Shown here: one piece after another, positions 21,946 to 35,505 of the stretch
Layout: each line of letters starts with the position of its first letter
How positions within the stretch are numbered: position 1 is the first letter of the stretch
DNA from: Zhongshania marina
GTDB taxonomy: Bacteria > Pseudomonadota > Gammaproteobacteria > Pseudomonadales > Spongiibacteraceae
Assembly (NCBI RefSeq): GCF_002915595.1
Contig: NZ_PQGG01000031.1
Coordinates: 124,001 to 188,000, forward strand
DNA: 64,000 nucleotides
Direction of reading: 5' to 3'
Made by a program: the position numbers and the translations under genes
The notes under the pieces: generated by a model
Seen by the model: the letters and a program-made list of their open reading frames with translations, nothing else
Told to the model about the DNA's origin: nothing
The model's database searches: none

Positions 21946-22011
21946 TCGCCCCGTTTTTTGGACAAGCAGTAAGAGTTCTACATTGGCCATATTTGGCGCA
22001 GCGGTGGCACT

Positions 22012-22431
22012 ATGACAGCAGAGGAAAAGCGGAAAAGCCCGCGAGCTGTTCATAAAATATTTAGACCACCGCTACTGAAAATATACGGTTTTCAATGCGC
22101 TCTTGTACTCCTTGCCAGTGTCATACTCTTTCCCTTGGATAAGGTCGCGGCCTATTCCACAGTCATCGGGGGAATGATTTCCGTTGTGCCGAATGCTTAT
22201 TTCGCGCGCCAAGTATTTCGTTACGCTGGCGCGGCATTCGCACGCGAAGTAGCTCGGTCTTTTTACCGAGGTGAATCAGGAAAATTTGTGACAACCGTGC
22301 TGTTATTTGCAGCTACGTTTGCATTAGTTCAGCCATTGCAAGTGTTTGTCTTATTTCTGGCATATCTAGCCGTTATGCTGCTGAACGCTGTATTACTTGC
22401 GCGCTATGGATTAGCGAGCAACAAGAATTGA
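22012..22431 (+). CDS. atpI: ATP synthase protein I
   Basis: 139 residues, four predicted membrane helices, first gene of the atp operon. AtpI is thought to help assemble the c-ring. The 'YSTVIGGMISVVPNAYFARQVFRY' region matches the family. It sits 38 bp before atpB. Confidence 0.88.
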   Translation: MTAEEKRKSPRAVHKIFRPPLLKIYGFQCALVLLASVILFPLDKVAAYSTVIGGMISVVPNAYFARQVFRYAGAAFAREVARSFYRGESGKFVTTVLLFAATFALVQPLQVFVLFLAYLAVMLLNAVLLARYGLASNKN

Positions 22432-22466
22432 AAATTTGGTCAACGCGTTAACATTTACGAGAGTGA

Positions 22467-23408
<942 letters not shown>

Positions 23409-23424
23409 TTTACATTTTTATTAA

Positions 23425-23691
<267 letters not shown>

Positions 23692-23744
23692 TTGCACGCA
23701 GCTAAAAAACACCAACAGCAAATTCATACAGCAGAGGTATCGGC

Positions 23745-24215
23745 GTGAATATTAATCTCACACTGATTGGACAATCGATCAGCTTTCTGTTCTTTGTGTG
23801 GTTCTCGTACAAGTTTGTATGGGGTTACATTCGCACAGCGATGGATGAGCGTGAAAAGCAAATCGCTGATGGTCTGGATGCTGCGGATCGCGCTGGTCGC
23901 GACCTTGAGTTAGCTCAAGAAAAAGCGACCAAGCAATTACGCGAAGCGAAAGCAGAAGCGGCAACAATTATTGATGCTGCTAATAAGCGCGCTAGCCAGA
24001 TCGTTGAAGAAGCGAAAGACGTAGCACGAACTGAAGGCGAACGCCTGAAAGCTGCTGCTGAGGCACAGATTGAGCAAGATGTGAACCGCGCTAAAGAACA
24101 GCTGCGTTCACAAGTTGCCAAGCTTGCTTTGGTTGGCGCTGAAAAAGTGCTTGAAGCATCTATCGATGAGTCTGTTCATAAAGACATGGTCGACAAGCTG
24201 GCCGCAAGCCTTTAA
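23745..24215 (+). CDS. atpF: ATP synthase Fo subunit b
   Basis: 156 residues from GTG at 23745. A single N-terminal membrane helix ('GQSISFLFFVWFSYKFVW') is followed by a long charged helix rich in Ala, Lys and Glu that forms the peripheral stalk. Length equals the E. coli protein. Confidence 0.96.
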   Translation: MNINLTLIGQSISFLFFVWFSYKFVWGYIRTAMDEREKQIADGLDAADRAGRDLELAQEKATKQLREAKAEAATIIDAANKRASQIVEEAKDVARTEGERLKAAAEAQIEQDVNRAKEQLRSQVAKLALVGAEKVLEASIDESVHKDMVDKLAASL

Positions 24216-24227
24216 GCGAGGTTGATC

Positions 24228-24764
24228 ATGGCGGAATTAAGCACAACAGCTAGACCCTATGCCAAAGCGGCTTTTGAGCACGCTTTGGCTGCATCGACGC
24301 TGGGCGAATGGTCTGCAATGCTGGCAACAGCAGCAGCCGTATCCCAACAACCGGAAGTAAAGAAGTTTTTAAGCTCTCCGGCGATGACAACCGCACAGCA
24401 AGCACAAATGTTTATCGACGTATGTGCCGATACATTTAATGCTGGCGGCGAAAATTTCATCAAGATTCTCGCAGAGAATAAGCGCTTAGGATTACTTCCT
24501 ACGATTAGCGAACTGTTTGACGCGCAAAAGGCCATCCAAGAACGTACAGTGGATGTCGAACTGACAACGGCGTTCGCGCTGGATTCAGAGTCTGAGAAAC
24601 GTCTTGCTGAAGTTTTAGGCAAAAAATTGGCACGCGAAGTTCACGTTCACACTACCGTCGATCCTTTGTTATTGGGCGGTGTTATTGTGAAAGCAGGTGA
24701 CTTGGTAATAGATGGCTCGGTGCGCGGTCGCTTAGCGAAACTCGCTGAAGCAATAAATTCCTGA
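24228..24764 (+). CDS. atpH: ATP synthase F1 subunit delta
   Basis: 178 residues from ATG at 24228 ([19 protein letters not shown]), with GAGG upstream; a TTG two codons earlier is less likely. It links F1 to the b stalk. The C-terminal '[22 protein letters not shown]' is the family signature. Confidence 0.96.
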   Translation: MAELSTTARPYAKAAFEHALAASTLGEWSAMLATAAAVSQQPEVKKFLSSPAMTTAQQAQMFIDVCADTFNAGGENFIKILAENKRLGLLPTISELFDAQKAIQERTVDVELTTAFALDSESEKRLAEVLGKKLAREVHVHTTVDPLLLGGVIVKAGDLVIDGSVRGRLAKLAEAINS

Positions 24765-24795
24765 GCGTTTAGAGAATAGGATTGAGGAACAGAGC

Positions 24796-26340
24796 ATGCA
24801 GCAACTGAATCCATCCGAGATTAGCGATATTATCAAACAGCGCATCGACAAATTAGATGTGTCTGCTCAAGCCCAGAATGAGGGCACGGTAGTATCCGTA
24901 TCTGACGGTATCGTACGTATCCACGGTTTAACCGAGGTGATGTACGGTGAAATGATCGAGTTTGAAGGTGGCCGTTTTGGTATGGCCCTTAACCTTGAGC
25001 GCGATTCTGTAGGTGCCGTAGTATTAGGCGACTACTTAGGAATTGCCGAAGGTCAAACCTGTAAGTGTACAGGTCGTATCTTAGAAGTCCCCGTTGGTCC
25101 TGAGTTACAAGGTCGCGTTGTAGACGCACTGGGTAATCCAATCGACGGTAAAGGCCCTATCAACGCAAAATTAACTGACGCAATTGAAAAAGTTGCACCA
25201 GGCGTAATTTGGCGTAAGTCGGTAGACCAGCCAGTGCAGATCGGTCTTAAGGCTGTTGATGCCATGGTACCAATCGGTCGTGGCCAGCGTGAGCTGATCA
25301 TCGGTGACCGCCAAATCGGTAAAACAGCAATTGCTGTCGACGCTATCATTAACCAGAAATCCTCTGGTATTAAATGTGTATACGTCGCTATCGGTCAAAA
25401 AGCATCTTCTATTGCCGCCGTTGTGCGTAAATTAGAAGAGCACGGCGCAATGGATCACACAGTGGTTGTTGCGGCGACGGCGTCTGATCCAGCATCTATG
25501 CAGTTCATCGCACCGTTCACTGGCTGTACTATTGGTGAGTACTACCGTGATCGCGGCGAAGACGCACTGATCATTTATGATGATTTGACTAAGCAGGCTT
25601 GGGCCTACCGTCAAATCTCTCTGTTATTACGTCGTCCACCGGGTCGTGAAGCATACCCCGGCGACGTATTTTACCTCCACTCTCGTCTACTAGAGCGCGC
25701 AGCCCGTGTTTCTGAAGATTACGTAGAGAAGTTCACCAACGGTGAAATAAAAGGTAAAACAGGTTCATTGACGGCTCTGCCAGTTATCGAAACCCAAGCG
25801 GGTGACGTATCTGCATTCGTACCGACCAACGTAATCTCCATCACCGACGGTCAGATCTTCGTTGAAACCGACATGTTCAACTCAGGTATTCGTCCTGCGA
25901 TGAACGCGGGTATTTCGGTATCGCGGGTTGGTGGTGCAGCACAGACAAAAATTATTAAGAAATTGTCTGGTGGTATTCGTACCGCATTGGCTCAGTACCG
26001 TGAATTGGCCGCGTTCTCTCAGTTTGCTTCTGATCTAGACGAAGCGACTAAAGCGCAGTTGTCACAAGGTGAGCGCGTTACCGAACTGATGAAGCAGAAG
26101 CAGTACAGCCCTCTCAGCATTGCTGAAATGGGTCTGTCTCTTTACTGCGCCAACGAAGGTCATCTGAAAGGCGTTGAAGTTGCCAAGATTCTCGACTTTG
26201 AATCAGCAATTTTATCTTTCGCCAACAGCGAATACGCTGCGGTAATGAAAGAGATCAACGACAGCGGTAACTGGAACGCAGAACTGGAAGGCAAGTTCAA
26301 AGAACTCGTTGAAAAGTTCAAGGCAACTCAGACTTGGTAA
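24796..26340 (+). CDS. atpA: ATP synthase F1 subunit alpha
   Basis: 514 residues. Non-catalytic nucleotide-binding subunit with Walker A 'GDRQIGKTA' and '[19 protein letters not shown]'. Alternates with beta in the F1 hexamer. A strong hairpin with a GCAA loop follows the stop. Confidence 0.98.
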   Translation: MQQLNPSEISDIIKQRIDKLDVSAQAQNEGTVVSVSDGIVRIHGLTEVMYGEMIEFEGGRFGMALNLERDSVGAVVLGDYLGIAEGQTCKCTGRILEVPVGPELQGRVVDALGNPIDGKGPINAKLTDAIEKVAPGVIWRKSVDQPVQIGLKAVDAMVPIGRGQRELIIGDRQIGKTAIAVDAIINQKSSGIKCVYVAIGQKASSIAAVVRKLEEHGAMDHTVVVAATASDPASMQFIAPFTGCTIGEYYRDRGEDALIIYDDLTKQAWAYRQISLLLRRPPGREAYPGDVFYLHSRLLERAARVSEDYVEKFTNGEIKGKTGSLTALPVIETQAGDVSAFVPTNVISITDGQIFVETDMFNSGIRPAMNAGISVSRVGGAAQTKIIKKLSGGIRTALAQYRELAAFSQFASDLDEATKAQLSQGERVTELMKQKQYSPLSIAEMGLSLYCANEGHLKGVEVAKILDFESAILSFANSEYAAVMKEINDSGNWNAELEGKFKELVEKFKATQTW

Positions 26341-26346
26341 GACGTT

Positions 26347-26368
26347 AAGCTGCGCGCAAGCGCAGCTT
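26347..26368 (+). other. intra-operon hairpin with GNRA loop (atpA-atpG)
   Basis: AAGCTGCGC / GCGCAGCTT, 9 perfect pairs closed by GCAA, 6 bp after the atpA stop. The T-run after it is only 4 bases, and the operon continues, so an mRNA-stability or partial termination role is likely. Confidence 0.55.
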
Positions 26369-26391
26369 TTCTGCTTGAGGATTGTTGAATC

Positions 26392-27258
26392 ATGGCAGGT
26401 GCAAAAGAGATACGCACCCAGATATCCAGCATCAAGAGCACGCAAAAAATCACTAGCGCCATGGAAATGGTTGCGGCGAGTAAAATGCGCAAAGCTCAAG
26501 ATCGCATGGAATTGGGTAAACCCTACGCTCGGCGCATGCGCGCTGTGGTGGGTCATATCGCCAATGCAAATCCAGAGTACCGTCATCAGTATATGACTGA
26601 GCGGGAAGTTAAACGCGTCGGTTATGTCATTGTTTCTACTGACCGCGGCTTGTGCGGTGGTTTGAATACCAATGTATTCAAAAAAGCCATCAAATCAATG
26701 CAAGCATGGTCAGAACAGAATGTAGAAATTGATTTGTGTTTAATCGGCAGCAAAGCCGGTGCATTCTTCAAGAGCTACGGCGGCAACGTAGTTGCAGCGG
26801 CAAAAGACATGGGCGAAGCACCCAGCGTTGCTGATTTGATTGGCAGTGTAAAAGTTATGCTCGACGCTTATGGCGAAGGCAAAATAGATCGTTTGTATCT
26901 GGTAGGTAATGAGTTTGTGAACACCATGACTCAAAGCCCATTTGTAAGCCAGTTATTGCCTTTAGAAGCAGAGCAAGACGACAGTTTAAAACATCACTGG
27001 GATTATATTTACGAGCCCAGCCCTGAAGAATTACTGGAAGGCTTACTGACTCGCTATGTTGAGTCACAGGTTTACCAGACAGTGGTTGAGAACGGTGCTT
27101 GTGAGCAGGCTGCACGTATGATCGCGATGAAGAACGCGACTGATAATGCCGGCGATATTATCGACGGTCTGCAGCTGGTTTATAACAAAGCTCGTCAGGC
27201 GGCGATTACCCAAGAACTGTCGGAAATCGTGAGTGGTGCAGCGGCGGTAGCGTCGTAA
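26392..27258 (+). CDS. atpG: ATP synthase F1 subunit gamma
   Basis: 288 residues. Central rotor shaft: N-terminal '[19 protein letters not shown]' and C-terminal '[20 protein letters not shown]' coiled-coil helices are diagnostic. Confidence 0.97.
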   Translation: MAGAKEIRTQISSIKSTQKITSAMEMVAASKMRKAQDRMELGKPYARRMRAVVGHIANANPEYRHQYMTEREVKRVGYVIVSTDRGLCGGLNTNVFKKAIKSMQAWSEQNVEIDLCLIGSKAGAFFKSYGGNVVAAAKDMGEAPSVADLIGSVKVMLDAYGEGKIDRLYLVGNEFVNTMTQSPFVSQLLPLEAEQDDSLKHHWDYIYEPSPEELLEGLLTRYVESQVYQTVVENGACEQAARMIAMKNATDNAGDIIDGLQLVYNKARQAAITQELSEIVSGAAAVAS

Positions 27259-27294
27259 GTATTTTCATCACTGAAACAGAATTTGATTATTTAA

Positions 27295-28711
<1,417 letters not shown>

Positions 28712-28713
<2 letters not shown>

Positions 28714-28731
28714 GCTCGCGTAAGCGAGCTT
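28712..28731 (+). other. intra-operon hairpin with GNRA loop (atpD-atpC)
   Basis: AAGCTCGC / GCGAGCTT, 8 perfect pairs closed by GTAA. It overlaps the atpD stop and precedes atpC by about 20 bp. It resembles the atpA-atpG hairpin in arms and loop type. Confidence 0.5.
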
Positions 28732-28751
28732 CATGCCTGAGAGGCTAAAAT

Positions 28752-29177
28752 ATGGCTATGACTATTCATTGTGACATCGTGAGTGCAGAAGCAGAGTTGT
28801 TCTCTGGCCGTGCCAAGCTGATTGTTGCAAACGGTACTCAGGGTGACCTGGGTGTGACCTATGGTCACGCGCCGTTGCTAACATCCTTGGAACCGGGTCC
28901 AGTACGTATTGTACAAGACAACGGCGAAGAGATTATTTTTTATGTGTCTGGCGGTTTTCTGGAAGTACAGCCCAATGTGGTGAGTATTCTTGCAGATACG
29001 GCTATGCGTGCTGGCGACCTCGACGAGGCAGCCGCACTAGAGGCGCAGAAACACGCTCAACAAGCGATGTTGAACCAAAGCGCAGATGTTGACTACTCAC
29101 GTGCAGCAGCACAGCTAGCAGCAGCATCAGCTCAGCTTCGGACTTTACAGCAAATTCGTAAGTCACTGAGTAAATAA
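28752..29177 (+). CDS. atpC: ATP synthase F1 subunit epsilon
   Basis: 141 residues. The N-terminal beta-sandwich has '[23 protein letters not shown]' and '[21 protein letters not shown]', followed by two C-terminal helices that can inhibit the enzyme. Last gene of the atp operon, with a double hairpin behind it. Confidence 0.97.
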   Translation: MAMTIHCDIVSAEAELFSGRAKLIVANGTQGDLGVTYGHAPLLTSLEPGPVRIVQDNGEEIIFYVSGGFLEVQPNVVSILADTAMRAGDLDEAAALEAQKHAQQAMLNQSADVDYSRAAAQLAAASAQLRTLQQIRKSLSK

Positions 29178-29225
29178 TACGGTTTTACCGTATTAGGAAA
29201 AGGGCGGCTCTGGCCGCCCTTTTTT
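29176..29225 (+). terminator. tandem hairpins ending the atp operon
   Basis: First AATACGGT/ACCGTATT (29176-29194, loop TTT), overlapping the atpC stop; then GGGCGGC/GCCGCCC (29202-29219, loop TCTG) flanked by A-run and followed by six T. The second is a textbook factor-independent terminator. Confidence 0.9.
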
Positions 29226-29293
29226 GTTTCCGTTACTATCCCTCGTTATATTCTCTGATCGGTAAAATACGCCTAACAGCTAAAGGTTTAATA

Positions 29294-30664
29294 ATGACAC
29301 TAGACGTAGTGATTCTGGCCGCGGGTCAGGGAAGCCGAATGCGCTCCAATCTCCCAAAAGTACTGCATGAAGTAGCAGGTAAAAGCATGCTTCTTCACGT
29401 GGTGGAGCGCGCAGAAAAAATAGGCGCTGATACCACCCATATCGTGATCGGTCACGGCGCGGATTTGGTAAAAGAAAGTCTCGCAGAAAAAAATATAAAA
29501 TGGGCCCTGCAGGCCGAGCAAAAAGGCACGGGCCATGCTGTTGCCCAAGCACTTACGGCGATATCTGACGACAGCCGAGTTTTAATACTTTATGGCGACG
29601 TACCCTTAATTTCATCAGAAACCCTTGAATCTTTATTGGGTACTGCCTGCGCAGATACCTTGGCACTTTTGACTGTTTGCTTAGATGACCCCAGTGGTTA
29701 TGGGCGTATTATTCGCGCCAACAATAATAATGTTACTGCCATCGTTGAACAAAAAGATGCGACGGCAGATCAATTATTAGTAAATGAAGTAAATACCGGA
29801 ATTATGTCGGTCACCGCCAAAAAACTTAAACAATGGCTGCCGCGATTAAAATCAAATAATGCGCAGGGCGAATACTATTTAACCGATATTGTGGCAATGG
29901 CAGTCGCAGATAGCGTAGCGATAAAAGTATGTCATGCGGCCTACCCGATGGAGGTGCAGGGCGCGAATACCCGCTCCCAATTACAGTTGCTTGAGCGCTT
30001 TCATCAAGCCCAGCTGGCTGAAGAGTTAATGAGCAAAGGCGCTACATTAGCAGATGCAACGCGGCTTGATATTCGCGGTACGCTACAAACAGGTGAAGAT
30101 GTTTATATCGACGTTAACTGTGTGTTTGAGGGCGACGTTAGCCTAGGTGATGGTGTAAGCATTGGCCCAAACTGTCATATTATCGATTCGCATATCGCGT
30201 CGCATTGCGAAGTTAAATCTAACTCCGTAATTGAAGGTGCGCACTTAGCAGAAAATTGCACAATAGGCCCTTTTGCGCGCCTAAGACCGGGAACGGTATT
30301 GGCAGAAGAAGTAAAAATTGGCAATTTCGTTGAAACAAAAAAGGCGAATATTGGTCACGGAAGCAAAGTGAGCCACCTAAGTTATATTGGCGATGCAGAA
30401 ATCGGGCGCGATGTGAACGTCGGTGCAGGCACCATTACCTGCAATTACGATGGTGTAAATAAATTTAAAACAACATTAGCAGACAACACCTTTGTAGGAT
30501 CAAATACCTCATTAGTTGCACCCGTTACAGTTGGTAAGGGCGCAACAATTGGCGCCGGTTCAATCATTACCGGAAATATTGCCGATGGGGAATTAGCGGT
30601 TGCCCGAGCCAAACAGCGTAATATCAGTGGATGGAAGCGGCCAGAAAAGAAGCCCCGCGACTAA
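29294..30664 (+). CDS. glmU: bifunctional UDP-N-acetylglucosamine pyrophosphorylase / glucosamine-1-phosphate acetyltransferase
   Basis: 456 residues. Makes UDP-GlcNAc for peptidoglycan and lipopolysaccharide. The N-terminal nucleotidyltransferase has '[18 protein letters not shown]' and 'YGDVPLI'; the C-terminal half is a left-handed beta helix with hexapeptide repeats and '[10 protein letters not shown]'. glmS follows 32 bp later, the preceding step of the same pathway. Confidence 0.97.
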   Translation: MTLDVVILAAGQGSRMRSNLPKVLHEVAGKSMLLHVVERAEKIGADTTHIVIGHGADLVKESLAEKNIKWALQAEQKGTGHAVAQALTAISDDSRVLILYGDVPLISSETLESLLGTACADTLALLTVCLDDPSGYGRIIRANNNNVTAIVEQKDATADQLLVNEVNTGIMSVTAKKLKQWLPRLKSNNAQGEYYLTDIVAMAVADSVAIKVCHAAYPMEVQGANTRSQLQLLERFHQAQLAEELMSKGATLADATRLDIRGTLQTGEDVYIDVNCVFEGDVSLGDGVSIGPNCHIIDSHIASHCEVKSNSVIEGAHLAENCTIGPFARLRPGTVLAEEVKIGNFVETKKANIGHGSKVSHLSYIGDAEIGRDVNVGAGTITCNYDGVNKFKTTLADNTFVGSNTSLVAPVTVGKGATIGAGSIITGNIADGELAVARAKQRNISGWKRPEKKPRD

Positions 30665-30696
30665 CTACAAAAACTGAATTAATAAAGGAAAGGCAC

Positions 30697-32526
30697 ATGT
30701 GTGGCATTGTCGGTGCAGTAGCACAACGCGAAGTATCTGGGATATTGCTAGAAGGTTTACGTCGTCTGGAATATCGCGGATACGACTCTGCTGGCATGGC
30801 AATTATCGACGCCGACACAAAAATTCATAATCGTAAGCGTGTGGGCAAAGTTGAAAAACTGGCAGAGGAATTGTCTGCAAGTCCGCTGCGCGGCCGTGTT
30901 GGAATTGCACATACTCGCTGGGCCACACATGGCCAACCATCAGAAGAAAATGCCCATCCTCATATCTCTGGCGATATTGCCTTGGTTCACAATGGCATTA
31001 TTGAAAATCATGCTGAGTTAAGAGTTCGTCTAAAAAAATTAGGTTATGAATTTTTATCACAAACCGATACTGAAACCATCGTTCATTTAATTCATCACTA
31101 TTATCAAGATCAGCAAAACCTCGTCGCTGCGCTAAAAATGGCTATTGCAGATTTAGATGGCGCCTATGGTCTAGCGGTGATTCATTCCGCCGAGCCAGAA
31201 AAAATTATCTGTGCACGCAAAGGCAGCCCGCTCGTTATTGGCATTGGTATTGGTGAAAACTTTATTGCCTCTGACCAACTAGCATTGCGTCAAGTTACTG
31301 ACCGATTTGTGTATTTAGAAGAAGGCGATATTGCTGAAATAACACCAGATAACTACACCATTTTAGACGCAGCATATGCACCAGTATCTAGAGACATAAC
31401 CCAAATCGACGCGGCGGCGGAATCGGTAGACAAAGGCCATTATCGCCATTTCATGCTCAAAGAAATTTACGAGCAACCCTCTGTTATTCGCCGTTCGTTA
31501 GCAGGGCGCCTGGGCAGTAAAAAAATACTAATTGAAGCCATGGGTTCCCGTGCTGGACAAATCATTAAAGATATTTCGTCGGTGCAAATCGTAGCTTGTG
31601 GAACTAGCTATCACGCCGGAATGGTAGCGAAATACTGGATAGAAGGTTTAGCCGGCGTCCCTTGCCGAGTAGAAGTGGCGAGCGAATTTCGTTATAGAAA
31701 ATTTAAAGTCCAAGACAATACCTTATTTGTCACCATTTCACAGTCTGGTGAAACGGCGGACACACTCGCTGCCCTTAGACTTGCTAAAACCTTGGGCTAT
31801 TCGGCCTCACTTGCAGTGTGCAATGTTGCGCAAAGTTCATTGGTGAGGGAGTCAGATTTATATTTAATGACAGAAGCCGGCCCCGAAATTGGTGTGGCCT
31901 CTACCAAAGCATTTACAACACAGCTCGCAGCATTATTGTTTTTAACTGTAGCACTTGGTCGTCACCATGATATGAGAGAAGAGCAAGAAGAAGAAATTGT
32001 CAAAGCTCTAAATGCCTTGCCAGATCTATTGGCTGAAACATTAGAATTAAATTTGGCAATTAAAGAAATGTCTAATGCCTTTGCAGAAAAGCATCACGCG
32101 CTATTTTTAGGGCGCGGCGCGCAATGGCCGGTGGCAATGGAAGGCGCATTAAAATTAAAAGAAATTTCTTATATTCATGCCGAAAGCTATCCAGCTGGCG
32201 AACTAAAACATGGGCCCTTAGCCTTGGTGGATGCAGACATGCCAGTCATCGCTGTGGCACCAAACGATGAATTATTAGAAAAATTAAAATCAAATTTAGA
32301 AGAAGTACAAGCCCGTGGCGGGCAACTATTTGTATTCTGCGACAAAGCCGCGGGATTCAAAAAAGCCAAAGGCATTAACATTATTGAACTACCTCATGTT
32401 AACGATGTTATAGCGCCTATTATTTATACCATTCCCCTGCAATTACTGTCTTATCATGTTGCAATATTAAAAGGCACAGATGTAGATCAACCCAGAAATT
32501 TAGCAAAATCTGTGACGGTTGAGTAA
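30697..32526 (+). CDS. glmS: glutamine-fructose-6-phosphate aminotransferase (isomerizing)
   Basis: 609 residues from ATG at 30697 with AAAGGAAAGG before it, the same length as in E. coli. Cys2 of 'MCGIVGAV' is the glutaminase nucleophile. Two SIS domains hold '[14 protein letters not shown]' and '[16 protein letters not shown]', and the C terminus ends 'LAKSVTVE' as expected. First step of hexosamine synthesis. No glmS ribozyme is expected or seen. Confidence 0.98.
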   Translation: MCGIVGAVAQREVSGILLEGLRRLEYRGYDSAGMAIIDADTKIHNRKRVGKVEKLAEELSASPLRGRVGIAHTRWATHGQPSEENAHPHISGDIALVHNGIIENHAELRVRLKKLGYEFLSQTDTETIVHLIHHYYQDQQNLVAALKMAIADLDGAYGLAVIHSAEPEKIICARKGSPLVIGIGIGENFIASDQLALRQVTDRFVYLEEGDIAEITPDNYTILDAAYAPVSRDITQIDAAAESVDKGHYRHFMLKEIYEQPSVIRRSLAGRLGSKKILIEAMGSRAGQIIKDISSVQIVACGTSYHAGMVAKYWIEGLAGVPCRVEVASEFRYRKFKVQDNTLFVTISQSGETADTLAALRLAKTLGYSASLAVCNVAQSSLVRESDLYLMTEAGPEIGVASTKAFTTQLAALLFLTVALGRHHDMREEQEEEIVKALNALPDLLAETLELNLAIKEMSNAFAEKHHALFLGRGAQWPVAMEGALKLKEISYIHAESYPAGELKHGPLALVDADMPVIAVAPNDELLEKLKSNLEEVQARGGQLFVFCDKAAGFKKAKGINIIELPHVNDVIAPIIYTIPLQLLSYHVAILKGTDVDQPRNLAKSVTVE

Positions 32527-32580
32527 TAGACAAAAGCATTTTTTGAAATGTAGAAGTTATACTCAATTGAGGGGAAAGCA

Positions 32581-34245
32581 ATGGCAGCGTTAAGCAATGA
32601 AAATAATAACGACGCTATTTTTTCGCCACTAAAACACGCTTCCTTTAGGAATATGTGGTTCAGCAATACCATTTCTAATGCCGGCGGCTTGATTCAGAGT
32701 GTTGCTGCTGCTTGGATTATGACCAGTATTTCTACTGCCGATCATGTTGCCCTGGTGCAAACGGCGACGTTTTTACCCATGGCGCTATTTGCGCTACCCG
32801 CTGGCGCCATTGCTGATATTTATGACCGGCGCAAAGTCCAGATAACGTTTTTTATGCTGTCATTGATCGCCGCTGCCATTATGACCTTGGTGTCGATTCT
32901 TGGGCTAATTACGCCGTGGGTGTTACTGGGTTTATGTTTTTTGGTTGGTACTGGCGGCGCTTTGGCAGCGCCGGCGCGGGGTGCGTCTATTGCCGAACAA
33001 GTGCCGAAGGAGTTGCTGCCTCAGGCGGTGGCCTTAAATAATATAAGTTTCAATTTGGCGAGGAGTGTGGGGCCGGCGATTGGCGGTTTGATTGTTGTTA
33101 GTTTTGGCGCAACGGCGGCGTTTGCTATAAATGCGATTTCATTTGTGCCGATGTTGGAGTCTTTGCGCAGATGGCGGCGACAGACAGAGGTATCTCGGCT
33201 TCCGGCAGAAGGTTTGTTGCGCTCGATAAATTCAGGCCTGCGCTATGTGATGAATATGCAACCCGTGCGCCGCGCCATTGGGCGGGCATTTGTTTTGTGT
33301 TTTATCGGTGCTTCGCTGCCGTCGCTTATGCCCTTGATCGCCCACGACTTGCTACGCGGCACAGCCAGTACATTTGGTTTGTTGCTGGGGGCATTTGGCG
33401 TAGGTGCGGTGTGCGGTATTTTTGTACTTCACCCAATGCGGAAAAAAATCGGCAACGAAAACACGTTGCGGGTGTGTACGGTTGTTATCGCACTATGCTT
33501 GGTGGCGCTGGCGGCGAGTCGAAGTGTGATTCTTGATATCGCTATTTTAATGGTAGCTGGCATGGCGTGGATGATGATTACCACATCCATAAGCGTGCTA
33601 GTTCAACTGTTTGTGCCACGCTGGGTAATGGGGCGTGCCATTGCAACCTCAAGTGCTTCTATTACATTGGGGGTGGCGATTGGCTCTTGGGTGTGGGGGC
33701 TGATAGCGAAAGAGCATGGCGTTGCAATGGCGTTTCAAATTTCTGCCATCGCGCTGATTGCGTCGCTGTTATTGGGGTATTTATTGCCGGTTGCCGACCG
33801 CACTACATCTACCGAGTTAGATGAACAGGTTTTAGATGACCCTGATGTTAAACTAGGTATTAGCGGCCGCAGTGGGCCAATAAGTATTGAACTCCAGTAT
33901 CGAATCCCTGAAGACAAAGCGCGGGACTTTTATAAGCTAATGCGCGACCAACAAAAAGTACGCTCCCGTAATGGCGCCTATGCTTGGTCTTTGTCGCGTA
34001 ATATTGCAGACCCAGAGTGTTGGTCTGAAAGGTTTAGCTGCCCAACATGGAATGATTATTTGCGTTTGAGAAATCGCCGCACTTTAGAAGACAGTGATCT
34101 GCAGCGTCAGGCGGCCAAAATGCACATTGGTATAGAGCCTATTAAGGTGTTGCGCTGGCTTGGTCGCCCATCCGGTTCGGTGCGTTGGAGTGATGAGGCG
34201 CCAGACCGTGGTGATGATGCATTCAAGCTAGAAATTCACTCCTAG
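32581..34245 (+). CDS. MFS transporter (EntS-like, MFS_3) with C-terminal ABM-like domain
   Basis: 554 residues, longer than a plain 12-helix carrier. Residues about 1-415 are an MFS core with 'GAIADIYDRRKVQ' between helices 2 and 3 and 'LNNISFNLARSVGPAIGG', typical of the EntS/MFS_3 group. The last 140 residues are soluble ('ISIELQYRIPEDKARDF', 'NGAYAWSLSRNIADPECW') and look like an antibiotic biosynthesis monooxygenase-type alpha-beta fold. Substrate unknown. AGGGGAAAG lies before the ATG. GC is higher than in glmS. Confidence 0.82.
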   Translation: MAALSNENNNDAIFSPLKHASFRNMWFSNTISNAGGLIQSVAAAWIMTSISTADHVALVQTATFLPMALFALPAGAIADIYDRRKVQITFFMLSLIAAAIMTLVSILGLITPWVLLGLCFLVGTGGALAAPARGASIAEQVPKELLPQAVALNNISFNLARSVGPAIGGLIVVSFGATAAFAINAISFVPMLESLRRWRRQTEVSRLPAEGLLRSINSGLRYVMNMQPVRRAIGRAFVLCFIGASLPSLMPLIAHDLLRGTASTFGLLLGAFGVGAVCGIFVLHPMRKKIGNENTLRVCTVVIALCLVALAASRSVILDIAILMVAGMAWMMITTSISVLVQLFVPRWVMGRAIATSSASITLGVAIGSWVWGLIAKEHGVAMAFQISAIALIASLLLGYLLPVADRTTSTELDEQVLDDPDVKLGISGRSGPISIELQYRIPEDKARDFYKLMRDQQKVRSRNGAYAWSLSRNIADPECWSERFSCPTWNDYLRLRNRRTLEDSDLQRQAAKMHIGIEPIKVLRWLGRPSGSVRWSDEAPDRGDDAFKLEIHS

Positions 34246-34278
34246 CTGTAGCTAATCTCATTTTTAGAAGCACTTCGT

Positions 34279-35217
34279 TTGTTGGCGAAGTATGGAGTAT
34301 TTATTTTTAGTACTAGCCACATTTTTCGTCACCCCATTGTCTTGCTTAGCTGTGTTGCATTGTTTTGGGGTGGTAATGCAATTGCCGGAAAATTAGCGGT
34401 GGGCCACGTTTCGCCCATGATATTAACGGCATTGCGCTGGTTGTTTGCGGTAATTTTTATTTCCCCTTTTGCTATTGCAAGAGTGCGTGAACAGTGGCCA
34501 ATTATTCGTAAAAATCTTGTGATGTTATTTTTATTTGGCGCATTTGGTTTCGCTGGATTTAATGCATTGTTTTATTACGCTTTAAATTACACTACTGCGA
34601 TTAACGTGACCATAGAACAATCGATAATGCCCTTGATTGTATTTTTCGGCAATTTTTTATTATTTAAACTAAAGCCAAGTGCATTGCAGCTAATTGGATT
34701 TTCGTTGACCTTGCTTGGCGTGGCGATCACGGTATCGCACGGTGATTTGACGAGTTTATTACTGCTGGATTTAAATCGCGGTGACGCGCTAATGTTATTA
34801 GCAGCGTTACTGTATGGCGGTTACACCGTAGCTTTAAGATATAAGCCCGCATTACATTGGCAGGCGATGATTTTTGTTCTAGCGGTATCCGCGCTCTTAT
34901 CTTCACTGCCCTTGGCGTATTACGAATATCAGTCTGGAAAGATGTTACTACCCGACTTACAGGGACTGGGCGTGATTTTATATATTGCCATTTTCCCATC
35001 CTTGCTTGCGCAGTCGCTATATATTCGCGGGGTAGAGATGGTAGGGGGAAATCGCGCAAATTTATTTATTAATTTGGTGCCGGTATTCGGTTCCATATTG
35101 GCAGTATTCATATTAGGAGAGGTATTGCATATCTACCATATTGTCGCCTTGGTATTAGTTGTTGGAGGTATTCTGCTAGCTGAGCGTAGTGCGACCACGC
35201 GCTCAGAGGCAGTTTAG
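34279..35217 (+). CDS. EamA/DMT-family transporter
   Basis: 312 residues, ten hydrophobic segments in two EamA repeats ('LFWGGNAIAGKLAVGHVSP', 'LLAALLYGGYTVALRYKP'). Small-metabolite exporters of the inner membrane; substrate not predictable. The start is uncertain: TTG at 34279 is used for lack of an in-frame ATG before the first helix. Its stop abuts the next start. Confidence 0.82.
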   Translation: MLAKYGVFIFSTSHIFRHPIVLLSCVALFWGGNAIAGKLAVGHVSPMILTALRWLFAVIFISPFAIARVREQWPIIRKNLVMLFLFGAFGFAGFNALFYYALNYTTAINVTIEQSIMPLIVFFGNFLLFKLKPSALQLIGFSLTLLGVAITVSHGDLTSLLLLDLNRGDALMLLAALLYGGYTVALRYKPALHWQAMIFVLAVSALLSSLPLAYYEYQSGKMLLPDLQGLGVILYIAIFPSLLAQSLYIRGVEMVGGNRANLFINLVPVFGSILAVFILGEVLHIYHIVALVLVVGGILLAERSATTRSEAV

Positions 35218-35505
35218 ATGAGAATTGCCGCCGCCAATATTGAAAGCACCGAAATTAAATGTAACAGCTGCAAAGCAGCATGTTGTCGATTAGAAGTTAT
35301 GTTGATCAGCGAAACGGGTGTTCCAGAACAATTTATCAAACGGGACAAGTGGGGCGGCGAAGTCATGGCACGCTTGGAGGATGGTTGGTGCGCAGCCTTA
35401 GACCGCGACACCATGTTGTGCACAATCTATGAGAATAGACCGTTTATTTGCGGAGATTTCGCTACCGGTTCCTTCGAATGTTTGGATGAGCACGAACCCC
35501 GCTAA
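35218..35505 (+). CDS. YkgJ-like cysteine-cluster protein
   Basis: 95 residues, start directly after the EamA gene stop, so probably co-translated. Cysteines in CNSCKAACCR, a middle WCAAL, then MLCTIYENRPFICGDF match the zinc/iron-chelating YkgJ-type family (PF03692). The 3' end overlaps the end of the opposite-strand TPM gene by 4 bases. Function unknown; metal binding is inferred. Confidence 0.75.
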   Translation: MRIAAANIESTEIKCNSCKAACCRLEVMLISETGVPEQFIKRDKWGGEVMARLEDGWCAALDRDTMLCTIYENRPFICGDFATGSFECLDEHEPR

